Assembly (NCBI GenBank): GCA_014208095.1
Contig: JACHMT010000007.1
Coordinates: 1-64,000, forward strand
Direction of reading: 5' to 3'
DNA: 64,000 bases
Source: Actinospineispora eucalypti
Lineage (GTDB): Bacteria; Actinomycetota; Actinomycetes; Mycobacteriales; Pseudonocardiaceae
Shown: positions 1-9,500 of the stretch, one piece after another
How the letters are laid out: each line of letters begins with the position of its first letter
How positions within the stretch are numbered: the first letter of the stretch is position 1
Notes under the pieces: generated by a model
What the model saw: the letters and a program-made list of their open reading frames with translations, nothing else
What the model was told of the DNA's origin: nothing
Databases searched by the model: none
Translations under genes and position numbers: made by a program

Positions 1-2
1 CG

Positions 3-21
3 CTATGGCTCTGCGTGGAAA
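3..21 (+). repeat. 19-bp repeat, inverted copy at 30814-30832
   Basis: The 19 bases here recur exactly, in opposite orientation, at 30814-30832. Weaker similarity continues for about ten bases further inward. Both copies lie outside the putative ICE direct repeats. The bases before the first gene (1-173) otherwise show no convincing coding sequence. Confidence 0.6.
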
Positions 22-123
22 ACTGCCACATGGGCAAACGTGACCAGCAGAGCAAGGGCGAAAACCCGGTCTGAGCTGCTAAAACAGGCCTGAACGATGC
101 CGATCGAATCCGGGCCGTTTTGA

Positions 124-156
124 GCGTGCTTTGTGCCCGGTTTGTGCCGGGATCTT
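124..156 (+). repeat. Left direct repeat, candidate attL
   Basis: This stretch reads GCGTG, then TGTGCCC, then TTTGTGCCGG and GATCTT. It matches 30611-30645 in the same orientation apart from a few substitutions and a 2-base insertion. It lies just beyond the 3' end of the EspG-like gene. Its role as an integration end is inferred from position. Confidence 0.45.
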
Positions 157-173
157 GCGCGACAAGCGCGCGC

Positions 174-983
174 CTAGCTGCCGGTTGTGGTGCGGGTGAG
201 CAGCTCACGCCAGTGGCGGTGAAGGCCGGGTGCGTCGATGGGGCACATGGTGAGGGTGCCCGCGCGGCGAAGGTGCAGGAACGTCTGGCCGGTGAGGTTG
301 CGCAGGAATCCGATCACCCACGGGCATCGATGTTCGCGTCCATCGCGCCATGCGGTGACTCCGAGTTGCCCGCCAAAGTCGATGTCGGTCCACATGCGTG
401 CCAGCGCTTCGGCGTCTCGGCGGGGCGCGCCGTGTTCTCGGAGTTGATCGGCGAGAGCCCAAGGGCCGGCGTCGTCGCCGATCGTTTCGCATGCTTGGTC
501 GAACAGGTCGGCCGGGAGGTTCACCGGCGGGCTGATGCCGGGGGTGAACGGGCCGAGGAGTGCGAGCAACACGCCGGGTATCTGGCTGCTATCTGTCGCG
601 CGCAGCTCGATCGGGCTTTCGCCGTCGTCGATGAAGGTGACCACCAAGCTGTGTGTGTTGGTGACCGGGCCAAGGCCGACGATGGGGCGCCGGTTGGGGC
701 CGGTGAATCGGATGTCGAGTTGGTAGCTCGGGTGGGCGAGCGGTTGCAGCATCTCGGCCAGGTCGGCGGTGGGGCGGGTGCCGTCTGACAGGCCGCGTAC
801 GGCCAGCCCAATCAACGCACGGGCGAGTACCTGCCGGGTGGCTTGTTGGGCGGCCCATGGGCCGCTGGGGCGGCGCATGTGGAGTTCGCACGGGAGTTCG
901 CCGAGTTGGAGCGCTTCCCAGCAGGCCAGCAGCTCTACCGGGCTGAGCTGGACGGCCCGCCCCGTCGTCGCCACGCCTCTCAC
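174..983 (-). CDS. EspG-like ESX secretion-associated protein
   Basis: The 269-residue protein resembles the actinobacterial EspG family, cytosolic chaperones that bind PE/PPE-type substrates of type VII (ESX) secretion. What can be seen is a mixed alpha/beta protein with a typical opening (LSPVELLACWEAL), a central segment resembling RFTGPNRRPIVGLG, and family-like length. I chose the GTG start that overlaps the stop of the PPE-like gene as GTGA, preceded by a strong GGAAGG ribosome site; an ATG six codons upstream is the alternative. It is the last gene of a four-gene minus-strand operon, downstream of its likely substrate. The family call is by eye. Confidence 0.7.
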   Translation of the reverse strand: MRGVATTGRAVQLSPVELLACWEALQLGELPCELHMRRPSGPWAAQQATRQVLARALIGLAVRGLSDGTRPTADLAEMLQPLAHPSYQLDIRFTGPNRRPIVGLGPVTNTHSLVVTFIDDGESPIELRATDSSQIPGVLLALLGPFTPGISPPVNLPADLFDQACETIGDDAGPWALADQLREHGAPRRDAEALARMWTDIDFGGQLGVTAWRDGREHRCPWVIGFLRNLTGQTFLHLRRAGTLTMCPIDAPGLHRHWRELLTRTTTGS

Positions 984-2191
984 TCGTCGTCTTCCTTCCA
1001 TCCGAAGTCGCCCGGGTTGATCACCGGCGACACCACGTCGTCGTCAACGGGCATGTCAAACCACTCGCCCGGGTCGGTTTCGGCGCGGCGGTGGCGGCGC
1101 AGGTTGAACCGCTGGCTGCGATACCCGACGCCGGGGCCCGGCTGCTGTTGGCCGGGCGGTGGCATGCCTGGCGGGCCGTGCGTGCCTGGTCGGGTCGCGC
1201 TGGTGGGTTCGCCGCTCCATGCGGGTCCGGGTCGGCTGGCAGGGTCACCTGGTGCGCCGATTCCTCGGGGCCGCATGGGCGACTCACCCCATGGCGAAAT
1301 CCCGGCTCCGGGCGGCAGCGGGCTTCGGCCCGGGGCGGCAGGCCGTTCCCAGGTCGGGGCGCGCGTCGCCGGTGGCCGGCCCGGCGGTTGCCGTGGTGGT
1401 GGCGCGATCACCAAGCCTGGCGGGGGTTGGCCGGGAGGACTGGGGTTGTGTGTTGGGCCGGGTGTGTTGATCGGCGGGCCGGGTGGGGGCGGCACGTTCT
1501 GCTGGTAGGCGGGGTGGGTGGAGCCACCGCCCGGGGCGGGGGTGGCGTAAGGGTCGCCGGGCGGTGCGTCGTGACGTGTCTGTTGGTGCCGGGCGTCGAC
1601 CGGGCTACCCGGATGGGTAGCGGCGCGCCCGCCTGGCGCGGCTGGGGTGTCGGTGGCGGGGTTGGTGACCGGGGGTGGTTTCTCGACCTGTGGGAACGCC
1701 GCGATGGCTGCGTTCGTGCGCCGCTCATGTTCAGCCAACGCCCGGGCCGCCGCGATGGCGTTGTCGTTGTTCTGTTTGATCGCGTATCGGTGGTCGCTCA
1801 TCGAACCGACCATGTCCGCGACCCGGCCGAAGAAATTCAGATCCGGAACCGCCAGCGGGGCGGCAACCTTGGATTTCAGGTCGGCGTAGGAAGCTGCGTA
1901 GTCGGTTACCTTGCCCGTGCCGGCGTGGCCGACCTGACCGCCCTTCTGCGCCCACTCACCAGCCCGTAGCAGCGCGTTAGTGGTCGCGGCTGCGGTCTTG
2001 CCTCGCCACTCGACGCCAGTGCCGCTGAAGAGACGGTGCAGCCGCTCCGGTGACCCGGCCAGCGCGCCACCGAGCTTGCCCAACATAGCCGCCGCCGGCT
2101 CGATGACCCGGACCCCCGGACCGGCCTGGAGCTTGTTGTATAGATCTTGTAGGCCCAAGGTCGGATCGCGGTAACAGAGATCCTCTCCCAT
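980..2191 (-). CDS. PPE-like ESX substrate with proline-rich tail
   Basis: The 403-residue protein has a helical N-terminal half (roughly residues 1-180) with the organisation of PPE/WXG-type secretion substrates, including a WRGKTA segment and a long central helix. A Pro/Gly/Thr-rich low-complexity tail fills the rest and ends in an acidic EDDE. The ATG at 2191 lies 14 bases after the lipoprotein stop. The open frame extends further upstream but that part overlaps the lipoprotein gene. With an EspG-like gene overlapping its end, it is probably the EspG client of the operon. It lacks a clear PPE tripeptide, so 'PPE-like' is structural and contextual. Confidence 0.6.
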   Translation of the reverse strand: MGEDLCYRDPTLGLQDLYNKLQAGPGVRVIEPAAAMLGKLGGALAGSPERLHRLFSGTGVEWRGKTAAATTNALLRAGEWAQKGGQVGHAGTGKVTDYAASYADLKSKVAAPLAVPDLNFFGRVADMVGSMSDHRYAIKQNNDNAIAAARALAEHERRTNAAIAAFPQVEKPPPVTNPATDTPAAPGGRAATHPGSPVDARHQQTRHDAPPGDPYATPAPGGGSTHPAYQQNVPPPPGPPINTPGPTHNPSPPGQPPPGLVIAPPPRQPPGRPPATRAPTWERPAAPGRSPLPPGAGISPWGESPMRPRGIGAPGDPASRPGPAWSGEPTSATRPGTHGPPGMPPPGQQQPGPGVGYRSQRFNLRRHRRAETDPGEWFDMPVDDDVVSPVINPGDFGWKEDDE

Positions 2192-2205
2192 CGGCCACCG
2201 TCCGC

Positions 2206-2790
2206 TTAGCGAGCCAGGCCGCGGAGGTTGGTCAGCATGTCTTCGGCGGTCTGCCGGGCGAACTGGCAGGCACGCTGATGGTTCATCCCCGGATAGGTCC
2301 TTCCCATATTTACGAACTGCACCCATAGCGACTGTCCAGGCGCAACATCGATCATGAGAAGGCAGTGCGTCTCGGGGTCCTGGATCTCCGATGATGCTTG
2401 CACCGCAGGGAATCCGCCTATATGTACGACTTCGGTGCTGTCGTTGCGGTACTGCTCCGCGCCGCGGCGCAGCGTGGCCCGCGCGACCCAACCAAGATCG
2501 GGTTCGTCTGGCGAATTGCTCCACAGACAGTCCCTGCTGCCTAGACCGTCGTTATCGACGCCGGGCCGACCACGGCGCACATGGAGCGCGTTCACCTGGC
2601 TAGAGGTGAGCAGCGCACACGGGTCGATGTTGTCCAGCGGCAGAGTTTGCGGTCGTGGACCGAGTGGCGCGATCGTAGGAGCGATCTCAGGAGGGGTCTG
2701 GACAGGTTCGGACGACGGGCCGTTGTTTCCGCACCCAGCGGCTGTGAGCAGCATCAACACGACGGCCAGCCAATGCCCGCGTGCTCTCAT
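2206..2790 (-). CDS. DUF3558-family lipoprotein
   Basis: The 194-residue protein begins with a short basic stretch, a hydrophobic segment and the lipobox LTAAGC, so it should be exported and lipid-anchored at Cys20. The mature part (DPCALLTSSQV, then C, W and a late C in a repeated pattern) resembles the DUF3558 lipoproteins that commonly accompany ESX-like substrates in Pseudonocardiales. Its ATG overlaps the upstream stop as ATGA, so it is translationally coupled. The function of the family is unknown. Confidence 0.75.
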   Translation of the reverse strand: MRARGHWLAVVLMLLTAAGCGNNGPSSEPVQTPPEIAPTIAPLGPRPQTLPLDNIDPCALLTSSQVNALHVRRGRPGVDNDGLGSRDCLWSNSPDEPDLGWVARATLRRGAEQYRNDSTEVVHIGGFPAVQASSEIQDPETHCLLMIDVAPGQSLWVQFVNMGRTYPGMNHQRACQFARQTAEDMLTNLRGLAR

Positions 2791-3155
2791 CGCGTATCGG
2801 CCTGGAGTGCCTCGAACGATCTTCTGATCTCGTCCTCGGTGTGGCCGTACCGAATGGCCTGTGCCCTGATTACCGCGCCTGCGCGTCGCAGCTCGTCAAT
2901 GTAGGCGGCGGCCTCCTGCACGAGCCCCTGAATTTTCGAGGTGAACGCGTTAGCCGCCATCGTGGACACAGCTTCGTCGGCGGCTACGCCCACCCGGGCG
3001 GGGTAGCCGTTCAGCTTGAGCTGGTCGGCCAGGAACGCGACCTCAGCCTGCACGCCGTTGTGGATCTGGAGCACATTCTCGGGGGTCACCTGAGTGAGCA
3101 GATGCCGCATCTCCGCGTTCAGAGAGGTGGGGTCGTTGCGCACGCTGCCGCTCAT
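2787..3155 (-). CDS. Small helical EspC/WXG100-like protein
   Basis: The 122-residue protein is almost entirely helical with no signal peptide, as expected of EspC/WXG100-type ESX proteins. It opens the operon: its stop overlaps the DUF3558 lipoprotein start as ATGA. I used the internal ATG (MSGSVRND) rather than the one ten codons upstream because the longer N-terminus is arginine-rich and unlike the rest. There is no clean WXG motif, so the family is inferred from size, helicity and context. Confidence 0.55.
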   Translation of the reverse strand: MSGSVRNDPTSLNAEMRHLLTQVTPENVLQIHNGVQAEVAFLADQLKLNGYPARVGVAADEAVSTMAANAFTSKIQGLVQEAAAYIDELRRAGAVIRAQAIRYGHTEDEIRRSFEALQADTR

Positions 3156-3202
3156 GATCCGAACCCTAGGCCGCTGTCTAGGCACACCGGCGAGGTTGCA
3201 CC

Positions 3203-3229
3203 GAGACGTTCGCTATTGCAAACGATCTC
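3203..3229. promoter_or_regulatory. Interrupted inverted repeat upstream of ESX-like operon
   Basis: GAGACGTT and AACGATCTC form an imperfect inverted repeat around a 10-base AT-containing centre. It lies 48 bases upstream of the first gene of the ESX-like operon, in a 265-base gap with no other gene. It is a plausible operator; no regulator is assigned. Confidence 0.3.
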
Positions 3230-3420
3230 GCCAACAACCTGGCGGCGGCACGTCTGCGGTGCGCGCGATCGCGGTACCGCTGGGCCGGGGCGGACGTGCG
3301 CAATCCCGGCGCCTGGCGGGGACTGCCGAGCGCCGGGGTTGCATGGACGCATGCCACGGGTGCTGCTGGTGTGGGATCACCGGCCGGGGAATGCACCCGG
3401 CATACGCGCCGGGGAGCGGG

Positions 3421-4218
3421 TCAGTCCTCGCGCGGTATCCCGTCCGGTGTGTGGTCTTCCCACTTGAGCGTCTCTTTCGCGCTGAACAGGTAGCAGGTGC
3501 GCACCGTCTCGCGGTCCGGATTGACGATCCGGGCCTCACCACAGATCGCCTCGGGACCACCAAGCCGGTCAGCCTGTGTTCGACGGCGTTCTTCTAGCTC
3601 GGTCACAGCCTTCTCGGCTGCATGCTCGGCGTCCTCGCACCAGAACGTGGCTCGGTCTGTGCGTTTGGTCCTCGTCGCGTTGGTAAAGCACACCACGGCA
3701 CGCCACCGCAGCAACGCAAACAGATCGACTTTATCGCTCTCGCCACCGCCAATAGGTGTCCGCTTGGCCGCCGCCTCGTTGAACTCATCGCACGGCCACG
3801 GGGTCCCACACTTGGCACATTTCCCGTGGTCACCCTGGCGGTGAGCCAAGAGGACTGAATCAATACTGGGTTGGTCCGTCGCCACCGCTAGCGCCTGTTC
3901 TCGTTGGTTCTCGTGATCATCAAAGGTCCACGAACCGTCCGGCCCCGGCCACACAGCCACCACTGCGTGATCCCTGCCGGACCAGCATCGGCCGACCTTC
4001 TCCCAGGGCACGGGCGGTGTGCGATCGATGTAGAAGTCGACCAGAACGCCGCGCTGGCTCCAGCCGCCCGCAATGCGCTCCCAACGGCACATCTCCGGCG
4101 GGTCGCCATGGCGCACCACGGCGACCACATGCGGCCCCGGGTCGGGTTCGCGTTCGGGGTGCCACCACTTCACACCGTCGGGCGCCTCGACCAGCGCGCC
4201 GCACGCACAGCGCGTCAC
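3421..4218 (-). CDS. Uncharacterised protein with two Cys clusters
   Basis: The 265-residue protein was not recognised. The N-terminus has a CAC motif in a short ribbon (TRCACGALVEAPDG) and a central CAKCGTPWPC cluster, both suggestive of metal binding and similar in style to small proteins of actinobacterial phages and mobile elements. The C-terminal part is charged and helical. The GTG start overlaps the stop of the upstream 88-residue gene as GTGA, so the two are co-translated. The open frame extends to 4392 but that part overlaps the upstream gene. Confidence 0.55.
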   Translation of the reverse strand: MTRCACGALVEAPDGVKWWHPEREPDPGPHVVAVVRHGDPPEMCRWERIAGGWSQRGVLVDFYIDRTPPVPWEKVGRCWSGRDHAVVAVWPGPDGSWTFDDHENQREQALAVATDQPSIDSVLLAHRQGDHGKCAKCGTPWPCDEFNEAAAKRTPIGGGESDKVDLFALLRWRAVVCFTNATRTKRTDRATFWCEDAEHAAEKAVTELEERRRTQADRLGGPEAICGEARIVNPDRETVRTCYLFSAKETLKWEDHTPDGIPRED

Positions 4219-4481
4219 TGGATGACTCGATACTTCTTGTACTCCCGGCGGCCGAGCTTCACCCACACAGCCACGAACCGGGTGCCTTCCGGCTGCCACC
4301 TGCGGCCCTTGAGCCGCACGGCCGGCAACGATCGGAGCGGACCAAACAAGCAATACGCCTCGTGGCCATTGGACCGGGCCGGGTCTGAGCACTCACATTT
4401 CGGCCGGTCGGCAGGGTGCGCCTGCTCCTGCGGCTTCACCGCTCCTCGGTGCGGGTTTGACTGACATGCACTGTCTCGCAT
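4215..4481 (-). CDS. Small Cys-containing hypothetical protein
   Basis: The 88-residue protein is not recognised. It has a CECSDP motif followed by a Cys near residue 44, a possible small metal site, and a basic C-terminal half ending in YKKYRVIQ. It is the first gene of a two-gene unit with the downstream Cys-rich protein and is divergent from the TPR regulator. Base composition is slightly less GC-rich than in the transfer genes. Confidence 0.45.
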   Translation of the reverse strand: MRDSACQSNPHRGAVKPQEQAHPADRPKCECSDPARSNGHEAYCLFGPLRSLPAVRLKGRRWQPEGTRFVAVWVKLGRREYKKYRVIQ

Positions 4482-4558
4482 GGTCTGAGTTGATCGTGCC
4501 GGCGCCGTGGTTGTCGCTGTCTTGGCTGTCGAATGGCGCAGAACTTCGGGCGAGTACC

Positions 4559-4578
4559 GCTGAATATCGCTGAATATC
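4559..4578. promoter_or_regulatory. Tandem 10-bp repeat in divergent promoter
   Basis: GCTGAATATC occurs twice head to tail with no spacer, between the divergent genes at 4481 and 4637. A TACGAT box (4624-4629) ends 7 bases before the GTG of the plus-strand gene, which would fit a leaderless transcript. The repeat is a candidate operator, possibly for the adjacent regulator. Confidence 0.4.
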
Positions 4579-4636
4579 GCGGTTCACTTGATCGAAAGGT
4601 CTGGACGGACGCCGGTTCCGGGCTACGATCCGATGC

Positions 4637-6022
4637 GTGGCCACTCGTCTGCCGAACACCGCGCTTGCCGATGCGCTGGCAAGTATCGGCTGGTCGCCGA
4701 CTGACCTGGCGCGCGCGATAAACAAGGCACTTCCCGCTAACCGGTGTATCCATCCGACTACCCCCTTCACCTGGCGGGATAAGGGGGTGGTGCCCACCGG
4801 ATCGCTTCCATCGCTGGTAGCTGGCGTGCTCACCGAAGCACTAGGCCAAGTGGTTACCGAAGAGGATCTCTGGCCAAATCGGCGAGGGCGAAAACAGGTA
4901 CACAGACCTTCCGTCGACGGTCTCGAAATCCCCTGGAGCAGTCGCGAGACTCTCGCTCTCCTCGAAAAATTCCCAGCGCACGGACCCGGTACTGTGCGAC
5001 GCTTTTTCGCGCTTTCGGGGCCGGATCTGGTCAACGCAGCGGCCCGCTACACCAATCAGTTGCCTGAATTGCTGCCGTCGCGCGACGGTGATGCTGGAAC
5101 TGTGACCACTGAATTGGTCGATTATCTCGCCCGCGACGCCGGTTCGCTAAGGCGACTCGATGACGGTCACGGGGGTGCGCTCGTTCAGCGAGCTGCGTCG
5201 CATCAGCTCTCATTGACTCTCGATCTGCTTGCGACGTCCAGCTACAGCGCCCGCGATGGCAGGGCGCTTGCCACGGTTGTTGCACAGCTAGCGCAACTCG
5301 CCGGCTGGCTGCATTTTGATCTTGACGATCACGGTCAGGCGCAACGTTGCTACCTGATTGCACTGCGAGCAGCCGGTTTGGCCGGAGACCATACTCTGGC
5401 AGCGATGATCTTGAGCTGCCTCGCTGCGCAGCAATCTTGGCGAAACCGTCCCCGGGATGCGGTGAAGCTTCTGGGGATCGCCGCTACGGCTCTGCCCGCT
5501 GGCGCCAGCCCGCGCGTGAAGGCGATTCTTGCGATGCGCGAGGCCAGGGCACACGCGATGACGGGCGACCAGTCTGCCGCCACCCGGGCGATAGGGCAGG
5601 CAGAGCGGGAGCTGGGCCGCGCGAACGGTTCTGAACCGACACCGGTGTGGGCCTACTGGCTCAATCCGGCTGTGCTTGCTGGCGAGACTGGTCGGACGTT
5701 GGTCGAGTTGGGGCAACTCCCCCAAGCGGTCGACCAACTCGACTGCGGGATCGGCATGCTTGAGTGCGGCGCATCGCGTGATCGCGTCCTCTACGGGCTG
5801 TCTCTCGCTAAAGCGCACGCAACCGGCACCGCGTCGACACCGGGCGACCTCGAACGGGCCTGCTACGCGGCGGTGACCGTCCTTCCGCAGCTCAAGTCGG
5901 TTAGCTCGGCGCGATGTCGGAATCTCCTGACGGACCTGGTCAACGAGTTGCCCGAACCGCGGAACCGCGCGGTCAGGGACCTCCGTGAGCAAGCGGAAGG
6001 TGTGCTTGCGGGGAAAGTTTGA
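4637..6022 (+). CDS. HTH regulator with TPR-like C-terminus
   Basis: The 461-residue protein has an N-terminal helix-turn-helix-like segment (about residues 1-80, with ADALASIGWSPTDLARAIN and a second helix ending in EDLWP). The long helical remainder resembles the TPR-containing regulators common in actinomycetes. It is cytosolic with no membrane segment. The GTG start sits just downstream of a TACGAT box. It precedes an acetyltransferase gene by 13 bases, so the two are probably cotranscribed. The DNA target is unknown; the tandem repeat just upstream is a candidate. Confidence 0.7.
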   Translation: MATRLPNTALADALASIGWSPTDLARAINKALPANRCIHPTTPFTWRDKGVVPTGSLPSLVAGVLTEALGQVVTEEDLWPNRRGRKQVHRPSVDGLEIPWSSRETLALLEKFPAHGPGTVRRFFALSGPDLVNAAARYTNQLPELLPSRDGDAGTVTTELVDYLARDAGSLRRLDDGHGGALVQRAASHQLSLTLDLLATSSYSARDGRALATVVAQLAQLAGWLHFDLDDHGQAQRCYLIALRAAGLAGDHTLAAMILSCLAAQQSWRNRPRDAVKLLGIAATALPAGASPRVKAILAMREARAHAMTGDQSAATRAIGQAERELGRANGSEPTPVWAYWLNPAVLAGETGRTLVELGQLPQAVDQLDCGIGMLECGASRDRVLYGLSLAKAHATGTASTPGDLERACYAAVTVLPQLKSVSSARCRNLLTDLVNELPEPRNRAVRDLREQAEGVLAGKV

Positions 6023-6035
6023 TATTTCGTTGTGA

Positions 6036-6521
6036 GTGACCGAGCAACGAACCGAATCTGCCGAGATCCGTGCTGTCAGTTTCCTAGCTGCCGACGCCGT
6101 CGCGCTCGTCGCCGAGGCGGATGCGTTCAACACCGCGCTATACGGTCACGCCGACGCCACCCCCATGAAGCCGGAGGAGTTCGAGCCTCCATCGGGGCTG
6201 TTCGTTGTGGCCTACGCGTCCGGGGAGCCAGTCGGGTGCGGAGGGTATCGACTCAGCCCGGACCACGCAGAGGGCGCGGTCGTCGAGTTCAAGCGGCTGT
6301 ACGTCCGACCGGCCGCACGTCGGCGGGGTCTGGCCCGCGCCATCCTCGGCGAGTTGGAGGACCGGGCTCGCTCGGTGGGCTATACCAAGGTTGTTCTCGA
6401 CGTTGGTCGGAAACAAGGCGCCGCACACACCCTATATGAGCTGGTCGGCTACCACCGAATTCCAGGGTTCTCGATTTATCGAGACAAGCCAGGAAATCGT
6501 GCATACGGAAAGAATCTCTAA
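6036..6521 (+). CDS. GNAT-family N-acetyltransferase
   Basis: The 161-residue protein has the GNAT fold pattern: a beta-strand segment ending VEFKRLYV followed by the acetyl-CoA pyrophosphate-binding loop RPAARRRGLARAIL, and later GAAHTLYELVGYH typical of motif B. Such enzymes transfer acetyl groups from acetyl-CoA to amines or protein N-termini; the substrate cannot be told. It follows the TPR regulator closely and ends 3 bases before the convergent BTAD gene. Confidence 0.8.
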   Translation: MTEQRTESAEIRAVSFLAADAVALVAEADAFNTALYGHADATPMKPEEFEPPSGLFVVAYASGEPVGCGGYRLSPDHAEGAVVEFKRLYVRPAARRRGLARAILGELEDRARSVGYTKVVLDVGRKQGAAHTLYELVGYHRIPGFSIYRDKPGNRAYGKNL

Positions 6522-6524
6522 CTT

Positions 6525-9500
6525 TCAGGAAGGGTTCAGGCCAAGCTCCCGGGCGATTTCTTTGGTTCTCGCCGCTGGCGCCACGCCCAATTCAGATAAT
6601 GCGGCGAGAAGCTTTCGGCAATTCTGCTTGGCAAGATCCAGCAGGTTTTCATCCAAATGGATCTCGATAAGCTTCTGATAGATGCACTCTTGGTCCGATG
6701 CGAACGTTAACGCTTCTTCGAGGAAGTTTGATGCTTCTCTCGGATGACTCACTCTGAGTTCTTCCGCAAGGGTGAGTGCCGTTTGAATCACCTTTTGCTG
6801 GAAGTTCTGGCGGTAGACATGTAGCCATTCGGCGTCGAGATCTTCGGCAAGTTCGCCGTGGTAGTCGGCGAGTGCTTTGCGATGTGCGTTTGCCTTATCG
6901 ACGAGCGAATCATACGGGGTGTCGGGGTGGGTGGCGTCGAGGTATTCCCAGTAGTCAACTTCCAATGCGGGGTTGAGGCGGCATATGCCGTCGTCGGTGG
7001 TGTCGATGATGCTTGTGACGGCACCGTTTGTGGCTTTTTCGATGCGGCGGTTGATGCGTCCGAAGAGGTTGGACAGTTGAGCGGCCGGCCGGTTGCTGGG
7101 GGTGTGTTCCCAGAGGGCATCGATGAGGGCGGCGCGGCGTTCGCCGTGGCGGTTGAGGACCAGCCGCGTGGTGCACCGTCCGCGCACGTCCGGCAGGCCG
7201 ACGATGACGGGTGTTGCCGGTTCAGCGGCGTCGGGGTGTTCGGGGGTGCAGATCACCCGCGGGGTGCGCATGATCTCGACCCGTACCCGCCAGCGCAGCG
7301 GCACCGGCGCGGTCTGGTCCGGTGTGTGCTCGGGGCCGGGCGTCCTGACGGCTGGTCCGATCTGGAGGGGTTCGGTGACCGGGTCGGGCTGCTCGGGCGG
7401 GGCGGGGTTGGTGGCCGGCGCGGGCGCCGAGCTGGTCGACTCGGCGGGCCGGGCCGGGGTGCCGGTCGGGGCGGCGGCGGGCGCCGGTCCCGCCACGGCA
7501 GGGGGCGCGGTGTGGGGCGCTACGGGCCGTGGGGCGCCGGTGGCGGGTTCGGCCGGGCCTGCCTGGTGTTGGGCGGGGCGCTGCGCTGTGTCGTGCCCCT
7601 GGCGCGCTGTGAGCGACTCCGGTGGCGCGGCTGGACCGGTGTCGGGGGCCGGTGTGCTGGCCCCGCCGCCGGGGGCGGTGGTGTGGGTGTCGGGTTGCGG
7701 TCCGTCCGGCTCGGGGATGGGTGGGAGGTGGCTGATCATGTCGAGGGCAACGGCGCGGATCATGTTGAACAGCTCGGCACCGGCCAGGTGGCTGGTGTTG
7801 CCGTGGGTGTCGGTAACGACGCAGTCAGCCCCGGTGGTGACACGGTGGGCGGCGTCGTGGTCGTCCATGGTCCAGACGTTGATGTGCTGCCCGGCGGTGT
7901 GGATCAGGTCGGCCAGGTGTTCGGCGTGCGCGTTGTGGGCGGGCGGCGCGGCGAGGATCAGCACCGTGCGCACCCCGCTGGTGGCGCGGGTGGCAGTGGA
8001 CAGTTGGGTGAGCGCGTCTTCCAGGGTCGGGGTGATGTGCAGGTTGGGCGGGATCGCGTCGGGGGCCTGGTCGCCGAACAGGCGCCGGATGTCACGTTCG
8101 GGGATGAGCACCCGTAGCCCGTGGCTGAGCGCGATCACCAGGTACGCGCGCAGCACGTGCGGGGCGCCGGGGCCGCACACGCCGAGGGTGGGCGTGGTGG
8201 CAAGGTCCAGGCGCAGCAACTGACTAGCCCGTTCTGCGGCGGGTAGCGCGGTGGTCCCGTGCAGGGCGGCGAGCACTTCGGGGCCGGTGGGCCGCTGGTC
8301 GCGGTTGGGGTCGGTGGCCGGGGGGTCGGCCCGCCCGGTGTTCTCGTCGGGTTCGGCGCCGATGACGGGCGCGCTGATGTCGTAGATCGTTTGGTCGCGG
8401 GTGGCGTTGTCGATGCGCCGCGTGAACGTCGCGTTCCGCACGGGTTCGCCGCCGCGGCTGGCCAGGGCTCTGGCCCTGCGAATGCCGAACACGACGGCGG
8501 CGACCACGATCGCGGCGCAGAACATCGCGCCCACGATGCGGTAGCTGCCGCCCTCGGTGCGCTGGACCGGCGGGGGCGCGGTGTCCAGCGGCGGCTGGGT
8601 GTCTCCCGCGCCGGGCTGGTCCGGCTGGTCGGGGTGTTCGGGGGTGTGGTGGTCGTTGCTGGGCAGCTCGGGCCCGCCCGGCGGTATCCCATCGGTGCCG
8701 GGTTGGGCCGGGTCCCCGACCGGCGGTAGCGGCGGGGTGGTGCTGTCCCCCGGCGCGGGAACGTCTGGGCGGGGTAGCCGCGGCGCGGTGGTGTCGGGTG
8801 CGGGGGCCGGCGGGCCGGTGTTGATCGGCGGGTACCCGGTGTACGGCGGGGTGCCGGGATATCCCGGGCCGCCCGGGTACCGCGGCTCGGGCGGGTCGTC
8901 GTACTCGGGCCGGTGCACCCGGGCAGGGATGACCACGTCGGTGACCGGCGGGTTGCTCGGGCTGCTCGGGTTGGGCGGTGCCGGGGTGGTGTTGGCCGGC
9001 GGGGTGGACGGGCTGGGCGGCGTGTTGTCCGTGTGGGTGCTGCTGGTGGGCCCGTCGGTGTGCGGCCCGGGCGGGCTGTACGGCGCGGGGGCGGTGTTTG
9101 CGGCGGGGGGCAGTGCGCTGATCGGTGGTGGGGCGCCCGGGCCGGCCGGCGGGTGCACCCCGGGCGGCATGGGCACGCCGGGGGTGACGCCGGGAGTCGG
9201 GCCGGTGGGCACCGAGGGTTCGGTGCCGGGGTCGCGCAGCATGCGTTGGGTGCCCGGGAGTTCCCCGGCCAGGTTCAGGTACTGCCGTTGGAGATCGTCA
9301 AGGGCCTTCTGGTGACCGCTCACGGCGGTCTTGAGCGTGTCCTGCGCGTGCAGGGAGTGTTGCCGGGCGTCCTCTGAGGGGCGTTTGCCGGCGCGCTCGG
9401 TGTCTCGCGCGTCCTGCCGCACGGCCATCTCCTCACCGATGGCGTCGCGCACCATGGCGACCCGGCGGGCGGTGTCCCCGGCCAACCGGCGCACGGCCGC

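Noticed and set aside
1..93. Possible 3' end of a plus-strand gene at the window edge
   Set aside because: The 30-codon frame has no recognisable character and shares its first bases with an intergenic repeat at 30814-30832.
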